From: Isoperla grammatica
Lineage: Eukaryota > Arthropoda > Insecta > Plecoptera > Perlodidae
Length of the DNA: 64,000 nt
Direction: 5' to 3'
Assembly: GCA_945910005.1 (NCBI GenBank)
Contig: OX246741.1
Location: forward strand, 43,178,670-43,242,669
Shown here: positions 34,068 to 46,035 of the stretch, in pieces
How the letters are laid out: every line of letters starts with the position of its first letter
How positions within the stretch are numbered: position 1 is the first letter of the stretch
Translations under genes and position numbers: made by a program
The notes under the pieces: generated by a model
Database searches by the model: none
What the model was told of the DNA's origin: nothing
What the model saw: the letters and a program-made list of their open reading frames with translations, nothing else

Positions 34068-34772
34068 CAGTGATGATTTCAGGCATATCCCGGGGGGGGG
34101 CTCCGCCCCCCCCGGCAGTTGTAAGTGCCCCCCCTAGCAGATTGAAAAAATCACATGAAGTAATGTAAATTTGCAAAAAAAAAATGCAAAATACAAGAAA
34201 ATGAGGTATATTTTTCCACTTCATATAGGACTAGGAAATAAATCGATTTCCACGAAAAACTCAACTACATAAATGTTGCAACATTTTATTTTCAGTTGAA
34301 ACGATGTTAGGTAAAGGTAAGAATGGCAAATAGGAATCACCTCATATTCGAAAAGTGAAAGGATGGCATCAACAGAGACCGTAACCCCCTCCACCCCTGC
34401 CTGTTGTCACGGCGCATCCCTTCTTCCTCTTGTCAACCAAGTTTTGGGTAATTACGCTCGGAAGAAACCCCGTAGAATCCGACTGCTCTAAACTGTGTAA
34501 GTAAATACCTGGTATTTAAAATAATAAATAGAATTGTTGATTTTATGATTATTTACACAACTATAATATTTCACACACTATATTTCACAATTCGTGTGTA
34601 TCAGGCTCCCCACTGGTTTTAGTATAAACATCACCCATTTTGTGCATCTTGTATCCCACACACAGGCAGACAATTTGTTTCTAAACCCTAAGCCATAAAA
34701 TGAGTTACTAATTTAGCAACACCCAAGATTTTTATCGGCCCCCCCTAGGAAAAATGTCTGAAATCATCACTG
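34068..34772. mobile_element. hAT-like non-autonomous element (no target duplication seen)
   Basis: Termini CAGTGATGATTTCAGGCAT and, reversed, CAGTGATGATTTCAGACAT enclose 705 bp. A G/C hairpin with poly-G and poly-C arms lies at 34089-34114. Flanking 8-mers (GTTGTGTA and GTCATTCG) do not match, so one end may have been rearranged. Confidence 0.6.
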
Positions 34773-37394
34773 GTCATTCGATTTTTTGCTATTCTGAATC
34801 TGAGAAATATAAGCAATTTGTAAATAGGTTTTTGTACAAACATTTATTACAAATGGGATGGTTGTCTCGGGGGCTACTAGGTCGCGGAGCCCATAAGCAC
34901 CGCATCGCTCCAACGAAAGTAACTTCAAAATAAAATAAATGCACATTTTTGTTAATGTGATGTCCGTGAAATATACTGATCAACTTTCATTTATAAATAA
35001 CACTAAACCAAATACCGTCTTCATAGTTCCCACGTGACGTCACAGCGGCCATGATTGCGACACAATTACGGAGGACCAATCCTAGATCATTAGCAAATAC
35101 TATTCAAATTTAATAAATAAGCCTAGTTTAGAATTTAAAAGTAATAATAGGTAAAACAAAAATAAAGAATTATCACATTTACCAATTCTATTTCAAAAAC
35201 AGGCTGGATTTTAAAGAACTAAGAATTTATGTGTTCTACCACAACAGCCTTCAATTGTTTCTCCATGGCAACGTCAAAAATTGATCACAAATGTGGCCGC
35301 CACGCGCAAAGATGTGACGTACGTGCAACCTATGAATAGTACAACCGATCGGTTGAACCGTGTTTGACTAAACCCAACGAATGTATATTCAATATTCATG
35401 ACTGTTATTACAAATGTACAGAACACGGAACACCTAATTTAGGGTGCGGTGTATCCCTCAGGGTTAAATTGGTTAAATAGAGTTGTTGTATTTAACTGGT
35501 AATGAGTCGATTGAACAAAGTCATCGTGCAGCTAAAATCGAGGCTAAAAAACAAGTATGACTGGCAGACATGGTCACTAATTTAAATTTGCCTTGAAGGT
35601 TTGTTTAGCCATAGCTAAATCATCAGAGTCGGCATTATTATTTAAATTAGACATATTATTTTTAACTACAACAAAATGTTTGGTCTCTTATCGAATATCC
35701 GGACAAAAACACGTTTACAAGACGTCACCATTTTAGTTGACCGGCACCGGCATTGTCTTTGATGTCCGCTTCAACCTTTTCGTCTGTCCTCTCATTCTCA
35801 TTTGAGACCTGAACGATCGCCTCAACCCCAACCCTGCAAGGCTCCAAGTCCAACCCGGAACCCCCTACCATATTTTGAAGATAGCAAACCGGGACAACGA
35901 AAGTATAAGGATACAAACTCTACGGACGGGGGGTCTGGGGCAGAGCCCCAGGGGCCGGAGACGATAAATGTTCGATTTAGATTTGCGTAAAATGCCCAGA
36001 AAACAGCTTCTGACATGAAAAGAGTATGTGTACATTTACAACACAATACAATGTGTACATTTTTGTAGTCATGTTATGCCTGATGGTATTTCGCCAGCCG
36101 TCTGTTGATGTAAGAAATGCTGACTGTCTGAGAGTGAGTCAGCATGCTGGTCGTACACTATACGCGTCATCTACTGCAACCCCTCCCCCCAAGATCTATT
36201 GCAATCGACAGGGTTGTCATTACTTCACAGAATACCAGTCCACTTTTTCCCTTAAATTACAAACCGGTTCAAGTACGTCATTTCAATTAGCCTCCCGGGA
36301 CACCGGTACAATTGTTCTCAAACCGGTACGTACGACCCCGGCGATGTATGAAGGATCTGATTCACGTTACCTAGTTGTGGAGTAGGTCGTGCAATACGAT
36401 GTTCTCTGCTGTGAGAACAAAGGTGCAACATTATTACTCCAAAACTATTTTTGAATTTTGATGGATGGCTTTACAATTCAAATGAATTGCTTTGTGGCGT
36501 TTGGGACGCCAGGTCTGAAGAGTATGTTCCTTATGTATTACCCACTCATTATCTCGATAATAGCATAATAATGTATTACATTTGCATTATAAGAAAAATG
36601 CTCTTCAGCGATGGTTTTAAAACAACATGGTATTAATTAGAAAATAATGGGCAAGCAAAGAATACTTATGACATAATTTGAATGTAACGTCATAAGCATT
36701 GGAAGACCTGAGTCACCACATCAACAAAACGCAACATTCTGAAAAGATGGGTGGGCTTTCGAAAGTACCTAAGTTTAGTACAATATTGTAATGCCGGGCC
36801 TTACTCGACCTCTCTGCCGGATATTCACTCGTTTTGTTTCTGCTTGAAAACATGACCAACAGACCTTGTGCTGTCAGGTTATGTGTTTGTGATTACATTC
36901 TGTACAACATTGAAGCAAAAAACAAAATAATGAGTCTGGATGTATTAAAATGAAAATTGCTCATTACTGGGAAAACCCTGTAGGTGTTGTTGTGAGCCAT
37001 AGCGATTATGTGACCGGAACCTATCGTTACAACTTACAAGCGTTTGTGCGGATAACCAGGGGCAGTCATGGACCACAAAGTGCTAGCCACAGATTGTTTC
37101 GACAAAAACAGTTCCTAATTCAGATTGAAGGGAAATAGATCTGTTTTAAGTGTTAGTAAAGAAATTTGAATTTGAAACATAGAAAGGTTAAGATAATAAT
37201 AAATAAATTAATAATCATGATTAAAAAATGTATTAAAGTAAAAACAATCATGTAACTTAAAATCATAATGATCTAAGTTACTGTATACACAAGATGTTAT
37301 GTTCGTCCGTCACATAATCATTTTCGTATACTTTATCGGGAGATATAGCCTACGGGTTAGAATTCAAATATTTCGTAGTAAAGGTATCTCCCAC
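34773..37394. other. Intergenic with an isolated G/C hairpin
   Basis: Contains hairpin CTGGGGCAGAGCCCCAG at 35935-35951, like that in the hAT elements, but no element ends were found. Otherwise no exon or repeat recognised. Confidence 0.5.
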
Positions 37395-38460
37395 ACCAAG
37401 AAATAAGATAGTGTCAGGGGAGTCAGGACCGCCCACAATTAGTTTCCAACTTTTAACAAGTGCGAATCACTTACGTTTTTCCCGATTATCTAGTACAATT
37501 TGGTTGCGTTAAGTTTTTTGACGGACACCTGTTTGCACGTTTTCTTGTGCGTTACCGTCAAAAAACTTACCGCAACCAAATTGTACTATAAAAAAATAAA
37601 TGCCAATAATTAAAACCGTGAAGGGTGTTAAATTAAATCACATTTTTTACAAATTATGTGTTTAAACAATTATTTCTTGAAATTGTGTTTAACTGACAAA
37701 TAATTCATTGACAAATCTAGCGCTTTTTTTTTTTTTTTTTTTTTTTTAGACCAATTATAGCCTTATTTGTTCTATTTGTGTTAATTTGACAGAAAAAAAT
37801 ACGAATATTATTTGTCCTGCACACAGATCCATGTTTAAAATGTTTACATTTAGTATTTGGTATTGTTACGCTATTATGGTGTGTGATTTTTATGCGACAC
37901 GGCTCTGGAGAGGAGCGAGGAGCGGGGGGGGGGGGGGGGGGTGATGATACATTATCGCTTGGAAATAAATCCTTATAATTATTATCATTATTATTATTGT
38001 TATTAGTATTATTATTATTTTTATTATTATTATTATTTGTATTATATATAATTATAATGCTATGGTTTAATGTGGGACCAGAGTTAACAGTTTATGTAAA
38101 TAGCCTATATATATATATAATAAAATAGTAATAACAACAACAATAACACGGATCTGTGTACAAGACAAATAATATTCGTATTTTTTTTCTGTCAAATTAA
38201 CACAAATAGAACAAATAAGGCTTAAATTGGGCTAAAAAACAAACAAAAAGCGCTAGATCTGTCAATAATTTGTAAAAAATGTGATTTAATTTACCACTTC
38301 ACTGTTTTAATTATTGGCATTTTCTCGGGATTATCTGTTGACCGGAGCGGAAGCTATTACAATTAGGGTCTGACAGGTAGCGGGGACAAGCTACCCTTGG
38401 GCCGACTATAGATAATCGGGAAAAATGTCAGTGATTCGCGCACGTCACGTCAATACTTTC
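37395..38460. repeat. Foldback repeat region with nested inverted repeats
   Basis: Outer arms about 37462-37492 and 38411-38442 (TTTTTCCCGATTATCT and its complement). Inner arms about 37587-37838 and 38146-38325. A third stem, AAGTTTTTTGACGG/CCGTCAAAAAACTT, at 37508-37573. Contains G-runs at 37926-37943 and a T-run near 37730. The 37395-37580 part is also found, inverted, at 53821-53990. Confidence 0.75.
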
Positions 38461-38745
38461 TATAAAACATACACCAGCTAAGTATTTACATTTACATGTA
38501 ATAAAGATCTACAAGTATATTTTGGTCTTCACAGAGAATGAAACCCAAACAAAACAAAACACGGTGATAAAAGTCGGAGTGAGAAGGGGGGGGGGGGGGG
38601 GGAGAGAAGGGAAGGGCTCTGCTCGCGCCCACTGATCAAACGAATACTGAAACAACTCTTTACCCCGCTTACGCTCCAAAAAAGTCTTACCCCTCGTAAA
38701 ATTAAAATAATATTGAAGCGAATAGAATAATGTTATACAGACTAG

Positions 38746-39049
38746 AACCAACGTATGTATTCGTATAACGGCCTCAGATCCTTTCCTAATGCCTCCTTTC
38801 ACGCACGCTAATTCAAATGAAATCAACAGATTCCTGGCGTTCTTTCCACTGAGAAGAGTGCACAATCGTAAACTAGCCACGCCCAGACCATAAGCCACGC
38901 CCTTCGTACCAGGTAACCAACGGATGGACGTAAATGATCCCTAATAGATATGTTTCAATTAGATGGTATAGAAACTTAAGAAGTAGACAATTAAGTTGAT
39001 ATAACATTGTACTTAGTTATGTCGTAAGCATGAGATACATAAGTTGGCC
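38746..39049. mobile_element. MITE family D copy D1
   Basis: About 300 bp, diverged from the copy at 54033-54334. Both contain TGGCGTTCTTTC, AGAGTGCACA and GTCGTAAGCAT, with related inverted termini (CCAACGTATGTATTC and reversed CCAACTTATGTATCTC). Confidence 0.65.
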
Positions 39050-39055
39050 AACACT

Positions 39056-39442
39056 TAGGGATGTGGGTTTTACGGTAAAATTAAATTTGGAAAATTTCCG
39101 GAAATTTTCCGAAAAATGGGAAAAAAAATTGTATGAAGTCCTGCATATATCCTGAATGAAATAATGCAATTTATTTTCTTGCATACTGCGATTACTGCCT
39201 ACTTTGCATGAATTAATATAATTCTAATAATATCTCAATAAATAAAAATATTACAAAACAAATTGAAATTAACTAATAACATTTTTCAGGCAAATCAAGT
39301 CAAACCACAATCCTAAAATCTTAGTTAATTCTGATCAGTAATAATTTAATTTCTTCATTGGAAATTTTGGTCGGGAGTTTTACACGGAAATTGTCCAAAA
39401 TTGGAAAATTTTCCACTGGAAATTTTCCAACCCGCATCTCTA
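39056..39442. mobile_element. hAT-like non-autonomous element
   Basis: 387 bp with termini TAGGGATGTGGGTTTTAC and, reversed, TAGAGATGCGGGTTGG; 8-bp flanks CCAACACT and CCAACATT (7 of 8). Internal AAATTTTCC/GGAAAATTT repeats. Inserted a few bases from D1. Confidence 0.72.
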
Positions 39443-39910
39443 CCAACATTTTTTATAACAACTAGAAAGGTGTAAATGCATATAATGCGCGTGATGGCGA
39501 TGCGAAGAGCCGAAATAGCATGTTTGTTTACTTTCGATTGACAATTCAATGTTACGAAATTAGGCGTTATGTAATATGCATAATAAACACGACGGAACTT
39601 AATTTTTCACAAGAGAATGAAGAATTTAGGAAATAATTTAAAGGTAGGCCTACCGCATACGGTTTGTGTTGTGTCTGTTGTGTCATAATTTTACGAAAAT
39701 ACGTTGGCTCTGCACGGTTCGGGATGGTCTTTTTAACATCTCTGGATCAGACTTTCTACAGCCATACGTGGAAGTGCTTTGGAGCCGTCTTATAGCAACA
39801 AGGCAGGCAAGTTACTGAGTGGTTAGTAAAGACAAATACAACTGTTTTCATTTTTAATTTATTGACTTTGCAGCCCCCAAAACAAAATTATATTTTACTT
39901 TCAACTTATA

Positions 39911-40193
39911 CATTTTTTCGTATGAATTCCTGTTTTAGCTGGTGCACACCAGTTTTACCTGATGTGCCCCTCTTCAGGTGACTAACTACGGTATAGGTAT
40001 GTTAGGATTATTGGATAGTTACTAGTTGGGAAGGAACGTCCGAGGGCTTTTAGAAGGACTCAGTCCCAGCATTCGCTTTTACGACTGAGAAAAAAAAACC
40101 TTGGAAAACACCTTCAGTCAGGACTGCTGGTGGCCGGAATCGAACCGGAGACCTCCCGAATTAGAGTCTCGCGTCTTACCGCTGAGCTCTTAT
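39911..40193 (-). mobile_element. tRNA-derived SINE copy S2
   Basis: The minus strand begins GAGCTCAGCGGTAAGACGCG (A-box region), then GGTTCGATTCC (B box), the body CTGACTGAAGGTGTTTTCC and the tail ATACGAAAAA. The most complete copy of the family. Confidence 0.85.
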
Positions 40194-40779
40194 CTTAAAT
40201 AGACAAATATATTTCCATCAGGCCATAGCTCAATGAAATTCAATAGTGTATTCTTTATGCCTCGTAACCGCCGTTCGGCTTGTGTACATGATTGCAGAAG
40301 TTGATCCAATGCGCTTTCACATGATTATCTCGAGCCGCCCACTAAAGACATCTGGGCCACATAAACAGAGCATCATCGCTTCTACCACAACAACACTCCA
40401 ACTCTTTTCTTCATTTCTCAACTATTTTTAGTAACTAGACTAGTGTTCTTCCTGTGAATGCAATCCTAAAATAACTTGGATGCGTATTACTTGCCTAACA
40501 ATAGCGCTCATATATAGGGTACTAGAACAGAAGTAATACTGCGCATTCACTGAACATGTAAACGAGAGTCGAGAGCCGACAACATTGAAATACAGGTCAC
40601 GGAAACTAAAGGTGTGAAATGAATATATTTTCTCTGGGACGACAGCAACGTGTTGACATAAGTGGAGCGGTCTGATGCGTAGTGCGCACTCCACTCGTAT
40701 ATTTATTCGTTATTTCCAATGCAGATCTTTGCTTTTTAAAACCAGTATAACCTACTCACACCCTATTTGCAATTATAAA

Positions 40780-41823
40780 CTAGGAAAACGCTCCGCGTTG
40801 CCAGATGAGCGTTTTTTTTTTTTTTTAGTAAATCAAATTAATATTTTGCATATCATACACCACTTAAAAAATATACTTTTATAACAAACATGATTTTTTC
40901 ACAAGATAGCAGTTTAAGTTACAATCTTAGAATTTGTGTATATTATTTCCTAATATGTTGCTAATAATTACACGAAATATTATTTAAATCCGTTTAAAAG
41001 TTTTCTTTAAATAAATTAAAACCTCCAAGTTGATTTTTCAATGGATTTCTGCATAATTGTATTCGACCGTGGTCTACTCGAAAGGCTCTAATTCATAAAC
41101 TATTAAAGTTATCTGTGTATAAAAAAATCCACAATGTAGATACAGGGTAGATATAAAATGTGATGGTGTTTTATTATACAATAACCGCATTTAAAACATA
41201 ATAAAAGGTTTTTAATTTGTCTACAAAGTTCGTTGTTAACGTTTGCATTTTTGCCGTGAAAGTCATAAAACATATCACGTCATTGTTGCCACTCTATTAA
41301 CGTTATCGAAATTCCAAAAGTAGTTTTAGAAAGGTCTTGTTGTACAAGCCATTCGCTATGCATTGTATGTGCATCTAACTTCAATGGTCCTCAAATGACA
41401 ATCGTATAAGTGGAGCACTGTAACGAAACCAATGTAAGTTCCCGTAAATAGAAACTAAATATTTTTTTACTAAATGGCGGTTAAAGTTATAGTTCCAAAA
41501 CTTTTATCCAGTGTCGACATTGTTAGTGTCAATATTAATGTAAAACATTATTTAAATCTGTTAATAAGTTTTAATAAAAAAAAAAAAAAATGGATTTGTT
41601 TCACTAATTAATTTTTTGCAGGTTGGCATCTTGACGGATTTTGCTGATTATGTTAACAGCATCTAGTTTAGTGGTCACGGGTGTTGACTTAAAATTGCAG
41701 CCAAATCCGTCAAGACGTTTGACCTGTGCGCGACGAACAAAATTTGGCGAACACACACACACACAGACAAAGCGCCGATCGAGTTGTATGGAGAGATTCA
41801 CTCCGCTTCGCTACGCTCATCTA
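40780..41823 (-). mobile_element. Helentron-like non-autonomous element, family B
   Basis: 1044 bp; on the minus strand it starts T|TAGATGAGCG and has CGCTCATCTGG then GAGCGTTTTCCTAG|T at the other end. The asymmetric inverted repeat AGATGAGCG sits at the 5' terminus but about 22 nt inside the 3' terminus, and the 3' terminal 14 nt equal those of family A. The interior is AT-rich and unlike family A, apart from a loosely similar CGACCGTGGTCTACTCG segment. Confidence 0.65.
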
Positions 41824-41906
41824 ATAAGTGGTAAAGGATGTAAGTTCTTTGGCGTTGTCAAATGATGTAATAAATCAAAAGTTTTACGAAGGAATAATAT
41901 AATATG

Positions 41907-42012
41907 TATATATCGCTACTCTTTATTCCAACGTCATTTAGTTGGGTAAAGGGGTGTTTCCACCATTGATCTTGGGCATCCCAGGAATCAGTATCGGCAT
42001 GCCAAGCTCGAC
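41907..42012 (-). mobile_element. Severely 5'-truncated LINE 3' UTR copy
   Basis: 106 bp nearly identical to the 3' UTR at 32161-32265 (GGGGTGTTTCCACCATTGAT, GGCATGCCAAGCTCGAC). The shared end near TATATCGCTACT marks the LINE 3' terminus. Confidence 0.8.
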
Positions 42013-42247
42013 CCATACCATAACACCAATAATATAATGACAAATAAAATTGTGTTAACTATTTTTTTTTATTTTATGGACTGGTGTGCATACACAAGTA
42101 TGATTTTAAATTTGTTTTTAAATATTGTTATTTGTACTACACAAAATGTGCATACATGCATTTGTCTACTGTTTGAAAATCACAAGTTTGTTTGTCTATT
42201 GTCTCAGTTGCTCGAAATCTTATTGTAGGGGGGATTTATAATATAAT

Positions 42248-43029
42248 TAAGCGAGCGAAGCGAGCGTTTCCACGAGACTCTTATGGCACTTCGTTCTGTT
42301 TTTTTTTTTTTTTTTTTTTTTGTACCGTACTATACTCTAACGGCACTTCATTCTGTTTTTTTTTTGTTTTTATGCCCGTCGATAGCGGTCGAACGGAAAG
42401 TAGGATCAACTTGAAATTTGGACCAACCACAAGCCTCGATGTGGATTGAAGGTGTATAGTTTTGAGGCAAAATCGTTTGAAAAGTTACAAAGCTACACCA
42501 TAGTTACTGCAAAATATTTTTCTGAAACAAAATGGTGGCAAAATGTGAGATAGCCATATTTTTTTAAGCTTTTTCCGGTCACGAATATGTTCATTTAATG
42601 GCTATCTGATCAATACTGGCAAAGTTACACAAAAGTTACTCGAAAATATTTTTCTGAAAAACAGTAACAGCAAAATGTGAGGTGGCTATCTTGTAGTACA
42701 TTTTCATCCGGTCACGAATATACTAAGTTAGACGCGATCGGATACGTATTAGAGGCAGAAATTACATTTCTATTGCTGTCAATAACTGTTAGTAACGGTG
42801 GCGGACCGCGGCGAAAACATGACAGCGAAAATTCTTAGCAACGCACATTGCACTGCATTCAACAATATCGGGAATTATAATAGCTATGGGAATTAGAAAA
42901 ATTTTTGCAATGTGCATTCTTGAATTGTTGTTCATTGTTGTTTTTATTAGCTTTGAGATCTTTTCGCCAGAACGTTCGTAGATATGGACGCGCTCGCTTA
43001 TCAACGCGTCAAACAGAGCGTTTTCCTAG
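42248..43029 (+). mobile_element. Helentron-like non-autonomous element, family A copy A3 (full length)
   Basis: 782 bp between T and T. Starts TAAGCGAGCGAAGCGAGCG and carries the exact complement CGCTCGCTTA about 29 nt inside the right end, followed by a GACGCG/CGCGTC stem and the terminus GAGCGTTTTCCTAG. This asymmetric inverted-repeat layout, 3' stem-loop and T-T insertion are what I recall for Helentron/HINE elements. No Rep/helicase. Confidence 0.72.
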
Positions 43030-43765
43030 TGTATGTATAGACATGTTACATGTTTCTTCAATTGATGACAGCTCAAGACAGTAGACATGGTTCAATTCAA
43101 ATATAATTAATATTAATATATTATGTTGGTATTTCTAAAAGTTACAACTCGACTGCGGACTGGGAAGCGAAGCCCAAGCCGCCAGCATAATATTGAACGC
43201 CAGAATAAACCCGCAGTGCCAATCAACTCGAATATTGTGTTATCTTTCAAAGGTTTAGTTCACAAGGCTAAACTTTTACTGATGAACGTAGAATATAAGA
43301 GCTCAAATAGAAAACTGGGTATCGTCACCCTAATGTCAATAATATAGTATACTGGCCACGCCGTAAGAAGCGAGGTGTCCCCTAAAATTCTGAGAAGAGA
43401 CGGCCGGTCGCTCCACACGGTCTATTTCAACGGTATTCACCGCGGGATTTCCCGATACCTGTATTGTTATTGTCCACTGCATTGACTGCACCGATCGTGA
43501 ATAGAATGCGACCCCACCAAGTCTGACAATAGGCGGGCGATATTATCACTACAATACCTGAGGCAAGAGAACAGGATGCAACTAGATTTAGGTTGGTATA
43601 GTTGTCACACGCGTCACTACCCTATATTACATAATCCGTGACGACAACACCTTACTAGTTAATTTGACGCGACATGAAAACTATAGATTCCTTGGCGAGG
43701 CTCAGCCTGACTTGCCTCATCGAGCTGCCACAGATATACTTCTTACTAGGATTCCAATGTCTTTG

Positions 43766-44025
43766 GCGGCTACTGAGTGGTTTAGTGGTTATTCGCGAGA
43801 CTCATTCGGGAGGTCGCAGGCTTGATACCGCAATCCTGACTGAAGGTTGTCTTAGGTTTTCCTCAGTGACGAGTTGGTGCTGGGATTGAGATCTACTAAC
43901 AGTCATCGGACATTCTTTACCACTTACCCAAACATTCTAAGTTAGGCCTACTTGAACACGGGCACACATGGTACATATTATGGCACACCCTACGTCAGGC
44001 ATTCCTACGAAAAATGTTGTGTTTG
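43766..44025 (+). mobile_element. tRNA-derived SINE copy S3
   Basis: Starts TGAGTGGTTTAGTGGTTATT (A-box region), then CGGGAGGTCGCAGG, CTGACTGAAGGTTGTC, TTTTCCTCAGTGACGAG and the tail CCTACGAAAAAT. The B box is degraded (CTTGATACC). Confidence 0.8.
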
Positions 44026-45000
44026 GTGTCGCCCTTTGTGCACATAATATGTATCTTAAATGTTTCATGGTTTTACAAATAAAGACACCGATATGTTTTT
44101 TTTTTTTATTATCCTCTTACAACATGAAGAAATAACAAACGTTATTACTTTTTATGAACTTGTAAAAAAATCCCCCAAAACAGCATTTTCATGATTTTAA
44201 AAGAACGCCGTTCCACCGTTCTAATCAAAATGTATCGAAACGTGTCTTTCTTATATTAATTCCACAACCACGCAGCATTTCAGATGTGTCAAAATCTTCT
44301 TGACAGCATAAAACACACCCCCAAAGGTCAAAAGCGTCCTGGGAATGTTTGTTAACCCATTACTCGCGTGGGGTATATAAACTCCAACATGTATCTTCAA
44401 ACTCAGATGGTGTTCGGATGTCGGACTAGCATATTTGAGTGCATAAAATATACTATCTTGTTTATAAGAAAACAATATATCCAATAATCTATGGTTGAAA
44501 TTTGCATTTTATTAAAACTATTCGTATTTCACATTCAATTTACAGAAGAATTGGAAATATCAACAATTTTATTGTGTTATAGAATTTAATATTTTTATTT
44601 ACGACTTTACTTTAACCCATTGTTTAAGGTTGTGTTATTCATTATACTGCTAACATTTAGTTTAAAAAAAGTGTTTTTGAACTTTTTTAAAAACATTTTG
44701 AACATTTTTTTTCATCTTCAATTCTGTATCCTGTAAAAGTACCAACTCTGCGAGCAATGCAGGGTTTAACAGCGACAACCAACGATTTCCCAGTAAGTTT
44801 AATAATTTCACGTTGGAGATAAGAGAACGATGGATTAGAAATGTAATTTGCGGTGTGATAACGGATTGAAACAATAATAACCGCAGAGTGACAGAAATTT
44901 TAATAATTACAAGTGTTTGCGTGAGCGTTGGGTGGGATTAAGGGAAGATTATTTTCCCCACCATTTACTTTGTAACATCCCTCACGATGAAAAATGGTCG

Positions 45001-45007
45001 TATAAAA
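45001..45007 (+). promoter_or_regulatory. TATA box upstream of a candidate first exon
   Basis: TATAAAA about 80 nt upstream of the ATG at 45081; a start site near 45030 (GCAGTACG) would give a 5' UTR of about 50 nt containing short ACAGTC repeats. Confidence 0.4.
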
Positions 45008-45080
45008 CCTGGGACTGTGTTGCAACATCTGCAGTACGCGCTTGACAGGTTACAGGTCACAGTCACAGTCACAGGTCATC

Positions 45081-45110
45081 ATGGCGTCACAACTAGAACA
45101 ACTATGCAAA
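45081..45110 (+). CDS. Candidate first coding exon of an unidentified plus-strand gene
   Basis: ATG in strong context (ATCATGG) encodes MASQLEQLCK and runs straight into a consensus donor GTGAGT at 45111, phase 0. It is preceded by a TATA box at the expected distance. No second exon could be joined with confidence: the intron would be filled by the hAT-like and SINE insertions at 45.5-49.2 kb. I do not recognise the protein from ten residues. Confidence 0.35.
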
Positions 45111-45476
45111 GTGAGTGCTTTTTACGATCTACCTTAACGATTTAACGATTACTAAAATAATTTTGAAATACACAATAATCAATATTGATTCTAGAATGTA
45201 AGATATGTAAATTTAGGATTTAACGTTCAAAAGTACGTGTTTGAAATACGTATTAGTCCGTAGTTTTCATGTTTGAGCATTTTACTTGTTGATCGCTGAA
45301 GAATACTGAATAATGGAAAGTAGCATCACTCGATACAATCTGAAATTCTATCGAATTTCTTTGGGAAAACGAAAGCATAGATTTCACTGAATAGCATGGA
45401 CTAATATTAGTAACTATGAGAGAATGGTGAGAAAATACCCCAAATTCGTCATGTGTTTATCTATCATAGATATTAG

Positions 45477-46035
45477 CAGTGCTTTTTTTCTAAAATAAAG
45501 TTAACTGGTACGTTCGGTATAATGTTTCATGTGACTGGCGTGGTACAGTTGGGGTCTGGGGCAAAGCCCCAGCCGCCGGAGGCAAAAAAAATTTGGGGTA
45601 CTGCATTAAGTTTGATGGCCAAAAACGCATTTTTAAGGCGGATTTGTATCGTAGATATCGACGAAATATGAAGCTTATGTTGCACAACTCATGATTGGGA
45701 TTAGATCCTGTGGCCACACGATCGAGCAGCGCGTGGGCGTGAACTGGCGTCCGCAGAAAACATAAAATATCTTTTTTTCTAACGTGTCAATAGTGATGGT
45801 TTCATTGCAATAAGACGGAAAATAAAATTATTTTTTCAGTCATATATAGTCATATAGTCATAGTTTCATATTTTGCAGTCACAAGCCTTTCACACTGCAC
45901 TCTTCAAAGCTATTCACGCGCTTCAAGGCTAATCGTAGCGTACCGGCTATAGTGTGACTTCATTGCCTTTTACCGGTACGCCTTTTGTGTTAGCCGGTAC
46001 GCGTACCGGCTCGTACCGGCCGAAAAAAAGCACTG
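45477..46035. mobile_element. hAT-like non-autonomous element H1
   Basis: 559 bp with termini CAGTGCTTTTTTTC and GAAAAAAAGCACTG, flanked by a perfect 8-bp duplication GATATTAG (45469-45476, 46036-46043). Contains the hairpin CTGGGGCAAAGCCCCAG (45556-45572) followed by CCGCCGGAGGC. No transposase. Confidence 0.9.

Noticed and set aside
42789..43004. A 71-codon frame conserved in family A copies (also 60-275, 10057-10251, 57609-57851)
   Set aside because: It starts at TTG, not ATG, inside the terminal hairpin. Differences between copies mostly change the amino acid, and A4 has lost it. It looks like an open frame carried by repeat similarity rather than a protein under selection.
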